From NCBI RefSeq assembly GCF_902459475.1, contig NZ_LR699114.1, positions 310,001 through 374,000 of the forward strand: a stretch of 64,000 nucleotides of DNA. The letters run 5' to 3'. The translations under genes were made by a program, and so were the position numbers. Source of the DNA: Aquicella lusitana (lineage in GTDB: Bacteria; Pseudomonadota; Gammaproteobacteria; DSM-16500). This document shows positions 60,833 to 64,000 of the stretch, in pieces; the first letter of the stretch is position 1, and each line of letters starts with the position of its first letter. Below the pieces are notes generated by a model, which made no database searches, had not been told where the DNA came from, and saw only the letters and a program-made list of their open reading frames with translations.

Positions 60833-61070
60833 CCTCGTTCAGTCATCCTGTGAGTCTGTAATTTTTAGGGACCACGTTCGCGAGTTTGGGGCAGGCATTA
60901 TAAGACCGAATGAACAACTTGTGCGCGTTTTTACGGAAACGACCACGAATAGCAGATTGGCCTACAAGGTCTAGTGATAGGATCGGTATAAGAGCTGGCT
61001 TCTGAGTTGGTTTTAAATTGAAAAATAAGTGCTTTTATTAGCAGGAGATGCCGCTATGCGCAAACTTGAA
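60833..61070 (+). ncRNA. candidate bridge/seekRNA region of the IS1111-like element
   Basis: IS110-family elements encode a structured guide RNA in a non-coding end. In the IS1111 group it lies downstream of the transposase gene. This 238-bp stretch has no ORF and sits in exactly that place. Its role is inferred from family knowledge and position; no secondary structure was computed. Confidence 0.5.
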
Positions 61071-61080
61071 AATACACATA

Positions 61081-61308
61081 GCGGATGACAGGGCGGGGCA
61101 GTGCGGGATGACAGGGCGGGGCAGTGCGGGATGACAGGGCGGGGCAGTGCGGGATGACAGGGCGGGGCAGTGCGGGATGACAGGGCGGGGCAGTGCGGGA
61201 TGACAGGGCGGGGCAGTGCGGGATGACAGGGCGGGGCAGTGCGGGATGACAGGGCGGGCAGTGCCGGGATGACAGGGCGGGCAGTGCCGGGATGACAGAG
61301 CAAAGTGA
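61081..61308 (+). repeat. 23-bp tandem repeat array (about 9.5 units)
   Basis: Units run 61081-61102 (22 bp), six identical 23-mers from 61103 to 61240, 61241-61262 (22 bp), 61263-61285 (variant gccggg), then a decaying half unit. Each contains gggatgacagggcggggca. The unit equals 59643-59665 on the far side of the IS. There are no spacers, so it is a minisatellite and not a CRISPR. It lies 102 bp before the gspI start. Confidence 0.95.
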
Positions 61309-61409
61309 GCGCGGGGAAATAGAGTGTGCGTTATATAGAGGCCAAATTTAATGATCCAGACTATTTAAAACAGTTTGCCCCCATGGTGTATAAAACAAGA
61401 TCTTCATTT

Positions 61410-61823
61410 ATGAACAAGAAAAACCCGCGTGCAAGTTCAGTCATGATGACAAAAATGACAGGTCTCACGCTGATTGAAGTCTTGATAGCGCTCGCGATCG
61501 TGGCGATTGCGCTGACAGCTGTGATCAAAGCGGCTTCACAGAATATTCGCTCAACTGCCTATTTGCAGCATAAAACCATCGCCATGTGGGTGGGCCGGCA
61601 AGTGTTGAATGAAATCCGGGTAGGTGCACTGAAATTACCGGAAGAGGGTGATAAAACCGAGCAGGCGACGACCATGCTTGGGCAAAACTGGCGTTGGCAG
61701 GCAGAGCAGAAGCCGACGCCCAACAACCGGATTAAAAAAATCGAAGTCAATGTTTTTGCCGGCGACAAAGCGGAGGGATCGCCACTGATAAGCCTTGAGA
61801 GTTATGTTTATGAAGATGCGTAG
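61410..61823 (+). CDS. gspI: minor pseudopilin GspI
   Basis: The processing site is KMTG|LTLIEVLIALAIVAIALT with Glu at +5, followed by the GspI segment MWVGRQVLNEIR and the conserved WRW. The start is uncertain. ATGs lie at 61410 and 61443 and a GTG at 61326. A leader of only 6-7 residues from 61443 would be most like other GspI proteins, but 61410 has a slightly better upstream AAGA. It overlaps gspJ. The tandem array and IS lie directly upstream, so expression may depend on a promoter in those repeats. Confidence 0.9.
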   Translation: MNKKNPRASSVMMTKMTGLTLIEVLIALAIVAIALTAVIKAASQNIRSTAYLQHKTIAMWVGRQVLNEIRVGALKLPEEGDKTEQATTMLGQNWRWQAEQKPTPNNRIKKIEVNVFAGDKAEGSPLISLESYVYEDA

Positions 61824-62454
61824 ATACCACGCTTGCAAGCAACGTGGTTTCACGCTGCTTGAAATACTTATCGCTCTGTTTATTTTCACTATTCTTTCAT
61901 TGATATTGGCTAATGCGTTGCACAACGTCATCACTATTCAGTCCGGGACGGAGCGAAACGCAGAACGCTTGCGCGAGTTGCAAATGGTGTTGCTGGTGAT
62001 GTCACGCGATGTCGAACAGGCAGTCAACAGGCCCATCGTCAATGCATCGGGGAAAGAAGAAGCGGCTTTCATTGGCACACCGCACAGTTTTACTTTTACC
62101 CATACGGGGTTTGCGAATCCTACCGGGGAATTACTGCGCAGTAATTTACAGCGTACTCGCTATGACTGGAATAGAGGCAGTTTGCGCCGGGGGGTATGGC
62201 CGTCGCTCGATGCGGCGCCGGATGCGAAACCTCATGCACGTACATTATTGAACAATGTGGAAGCGGCACGCTTTGAGTATCTCGATCAAAATGGCCGGCC
62301 CCATGCAGGTTGGCCGGTGCAGGGCCAAACCAGCCAGCCTTTACCACGGGCGGTTCGAATTTCTTTGACTATTTCACAATGGGGAAAATTGAGTCAGCTT
62401 TATGTTATTTCAGCCGAGCCAAGCAAAACCATTTCATTGCCGCCTAAGCCCTAA
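61804..62454 (+). CDS. gspJ: minor pseudopilin GspJ
   Basis: The processing site is KQRG|FTLLEILIALFIFTIL. The globular domain has RELQMVLLVMSRDVEQAVNR and the typical C-terminus with ISLTISQWG. About 216 residues. Three close ATGs (61804, 61810, 61816) precede the leader; 61804 is chosen because GAGAG lies upstream. It overlaps gspI by 20 bp and gspK by 53 bp. Confidence 0.93.
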   Translation: MFMKMRRYHACKQRGFTLLEILIALFIFTILSLILANALHNVITIQSGTERNAERLRELQMVLLVMSRDVEQAVNRPIVNASGKEEAAFIGTPHSFTFTHTGFANPTGELLRSNLQRTRYDWNRGSLRRGVWPSLDAAPDAKPHARTLLNNVEAARFEYLDQNGRPHAGWPVQGQTSQPLPRAVRISLTISQWGKLSQLYVISAEPSKTISLPPKP

Positions 62455-63370
62455 ACATCAACAGGGTGTTGTGATCGTTGTGGCGCTTTTTATCGTAGCA
62501 CTGGTTGCGACAATGGCCTATGGCATGATGACCCGTCTGGAGCGGGACACGCGGCGCACCAGTCTCATCCTGCGCGATACACAAGCTGAATTTTATGCGC
62601 AGGGATCTATTATCTGGGCGCTTGATCAGCTGCGTTCAAACTGGGAAAAGCAAAAGCCCAATCAAGTGGTGGACCCATTACCCATCCGCTCGCCTGTCAT
62701 CGATGTCAACGGCTATAAAATCACGAGCACCATTTATGATATGCAAGGGCGTTTTAATCTCAATAATTTGGTGAATACGGATGCGCAAGCGGATTTTAAA
62801 CGTCTGCTCCAGACGGTGGATCCGAAGCTCAGTGAAGAAAAAAGACAGCAGATTGTGAAAGGGATTGTAGACTGGATTACGCCAGGCCAACAGCATAACG
62901 AGTTTAACCAATTCTATCTTGAACTGGCTGCCCCCTATCGTGCAGCGCATCGGCCTTTCTTTTCGATCAGCGAATTGCGGCTCGTGAAAGGTGTGACGCC
63001 GGCATTATTTAATGCCTTGCAGCCTTATATTACAGCTTTGCCCGTTGCCACGCTGGTGAATATTCAAACCGCACCGGCACCTGTGCTGATGACCTTAAGC
63101 CCTACGTTGACGCTGGATACGGCTAGAGCGATCGAGCAAGTGCGTGCGCGCACACCTATCGTGACAGCCCAGCAGTTTATTGAGCTGGATATTGTAAAAA
63201 ACCACCATATCGCGGCGGACAAGATAACAGTCAAGAGCGGTTATTTTCTGATTGAGACTACGGTTGCGATAGAGAAGCAGCAGGCTCTGCTTTATACTCT
63301 GGTAGAGCGCACAGCGAAAGACAACAAAGCTAAAATGACCCTCTTATGGCAGAGTAAAGGCGAATGGTAA
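62402..63370 (+). CDS. gspK: minor pseudopilin GspK
   Basis: The large minor pseudopilin, which caps the pseudopilus with GspI and GspJ. It has 322 residues. The leader ends HQQG before VVIVVALFIVALVATMAYGM. It lacks the Glu at +5, as GspK proteins do. Family segments are DMQGRFNLNNLV, IVDWITP, PYRAAHRPFFSISELRLVKG and VNIQTAPAPVLMTLSP. It overlaps gspJ by 53 bp and gspL by 7 bp. Confidence 0.95.
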   Translation: MLFQPSQAKPFHCRLSPKHQQGVVIVVALFIVALVATMAYGMMTRLERDTRRTSLILRDTQAEFYAQGSIIWALDQLRSNWEKQKPNQVVDPLPIRSPVIDVNGYKITSTIYDMQGRFNLNNLVNTDAQADFKRLLQTVDPKLSEEKRQQIVKGIVDWITPGQQHNEFNQFYLELAAPYRAAHRPFFSISELRLVKGVTPALFNALQPYITALPVATLVNIQTAPAPVLMTLSPTLTLDTARAIEQVRARTPIVTAQQFIELDIVKNHHIAADKITVKSGYFLIETTVAIEKQQALLYTLVERTAKDNKAKMTLLWQSKGEW

Positions 63371-64000
63371 AGCAGGAAAAACTCATCATTTATTTACATT
63401 CCACCGAGGCAGAACAACCCAGCTGGGCGGTGGTTGATGCGGACGGCATGGTCAGACAAAGTGCCAGCCGTGATAATGCATCCGGCCTTGCGGAAATTGC
63501 AGAAGACAAAGAAGTGATCGTCATCGTGCCCGCTGAAAAAGTCTTACTGACCGCCGTCAAACTGCCCAAAATGAACCGTTCCCGTCTCCTGCAGGCGGTG
63601 CCTTATGCGCTGGAAGATGAATTGATTGATGAAGTAGATGCCCTGCATTTTGCCATAGATGAATATCATGCAGACCGGGATTTGCCTGTTGCAGTAGTAG
63701 CGCATGAACACATGCAGCAATGGTTGAATGTGCTGCAATCATTTGGTATTCAGGCAGACAGTATCATGCCGGCCATGTTCGCGCTGCCTTATGAAGCTGA
63801 AGCATGGCACGTTGCCATCAGCGAGCTGGTAGTCGTGCGCACAGGTTTGTTTCAGGGTTTTGCGGGCGATAAACAGAACCTCGCAACGTTGCTCGATGCA
63901 GCGCTGATGTCATCATTGCAAATGCCCGCGCAGATTCATCTTCATAATTATACCAATCACGCTTTCAGCGGCGTATTAGAGATACCGGCAAAAATCCAGG
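63364..64000 (+). CDS. gspL: type II secretion protein GspL (partial, N-terminal part)
   Basis: Inner-membrane protein that ties the GspE ATPase to the pseudopilus. About 212 residues are visible, covering the actin-like cytoplasmic domain (IIYLHSTEAEQPSWAVVDAD, VIVIVPAEKVLLTAVKLPKM, AVPYALEDELIDEVDALHFA). The membrane segment and periplasmic domain are past the window end. The ATG overlaps the gspK stop. gspM would be expected next. Confidence 0.93.
   Translation, partial: MVKQEKLIIYLHSTEAEQPSWAVVDADGMVRQSASRDNASGLAEIAEDKEVIVIVPAEKVLLTAVKLPKMNRSRLLQAVPYALEDELIDEVDALHFAIDEYHADRDLPVAVVAHEHMQQWLNVLQSFGIQADSIMPAMFALPYEAEAWHVAISELVVVRTGLFQGFAGDKQNLATLLDAALMSSLQMPAQIHLHNYTNHAFSGVLEIPAKIQ

Larger units (their letters stand above)
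59669..61083 (+). mobile_element. IS110-family element, IS1111-like group
   Basis: About 1.4 kb. It contains a DEDD transposase gene, a short left flank and a roughly 250-bp non-coding right flank. Subterminal inverted repeats are seen: gctatgctgtatt (59673-59685), and aatacacatagc (61071-61082) which reads gctatgtgtatt on the other strand, one base different. Outside both ends lies the 23-bp repeat unit, so the element inserted into, or next to, that array. Exact ends are approximate, as expected for a family without clear target duplications. Confidence 0.75.

Noticed and set aside
61013-61303. Long minus-strand reading frame with repeated proline/cysteine/histidine peptide
   Set aside because: It is the translation of the 23-bp tandem array. 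It has no ribosome binding site and no homology-like features.
61081-61308. Possible CRISPR array
   Set aside because: Units are directly adjacent with no spacers and no cas genes nearby.

Overview
This window is chromosomal DNA of a gammaproteobacterium. The gene orders are typical of that class: rpsU-yqeY-dnaG-rpoD, nnr-tsaE-amiB-mutL-miaA, lptD-surA-pdxA with amgK-murU divergent from it, hldE-gmk-rpoZ, ftsY/rsmD, and a complete run of type II secretion genes. A eukaryotic-type F-box protein, several lineage-specific coiled-coil or unknown proteins, an isocyanide synthase cluster and many dispersed GC-rich palindromes point to a host-associated Legionellales-like organism (Coxiellaceae or Legionellaceae relatives). 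That placement is inference from gene content; no 16S rRNA gene is present.

Layout. 1-3.9 kb: macromolecular-synthesis operon on the minus strand (rpsU, yqeY, dnaG, rpoD cut by the window edge). 4.1-8.0 kb: a secondary-metabolite island with an isocyanide synthase (PvcA/Dit1 family), an Fe(II)/2-oxoglutarate oxygenase (PvcB family), a cytochrome P450 and a convergent LysR regulator. The first gene is preceded by a strong hairpin that buries its ribosome binding site. 8.1-24.1 kb: tsaD, the F-box gene, plsY, orn, queG, two tandem aromatic amino-acid permeases, a TerC-like protein, then nnr-tsaE-amiB-mutL-miaA followed by an unrecognised gene where hfq is often found. 24.1-31.6 kb: secreted acid phosphatase, rpoZ, gmk, hldE, waaA, a family 4 uracil-DNA glycosylase and malic enzyme. 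31.8-45.5 kb: coaD, ferredoxin, a GIY-YIG remnant, tolC, a secreted zinc phospholipase C, a thioesterase, pdxA-surA-lptD, amgK-murU, tRNA-Arg(CCG), comM, a small unknown gene and a flavin reductase. 45.7-50.6 kb: rpoH, an intact IS982-family element, ftsY, rsmD, trpS and a 41-residue pilin-like ORF. 50.8-64 kb: a lipoprotein and the type II secretion genes gspD-E-F and gspG-H-I-J-K-L. These are interrupted first by a reversed block (yhbY plus two unknown genes) and then by an IS110/IS1111-type element sitting in a 23-bp tandem array.

How the parts fit. LPS and envelope assembly (hldE, waaA, lptD, surA, tolC), muropeptide recycling (amgK, murU) and type II secretion (gsp genes, with the secreted phospholipase C and acid phosphatase as possible cargo) make up an envelope and secretion theme. 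The F-box protein and amino-acid permeases fit life inside a eukaryotic cell. At least four kinds of dispersed palindromic repeat lie between genes. One supplies the end of tolC, one lies at the break of the GIY-YIG remnant, and one appears to have seeded a tandem array in the secretion operon.

Limits. All functions were read from motifs by eye, without database searches. Start codons were chosen from ribosome binding sites and family lengths. The ends of the IS1111-type element and all promoters are approximate.
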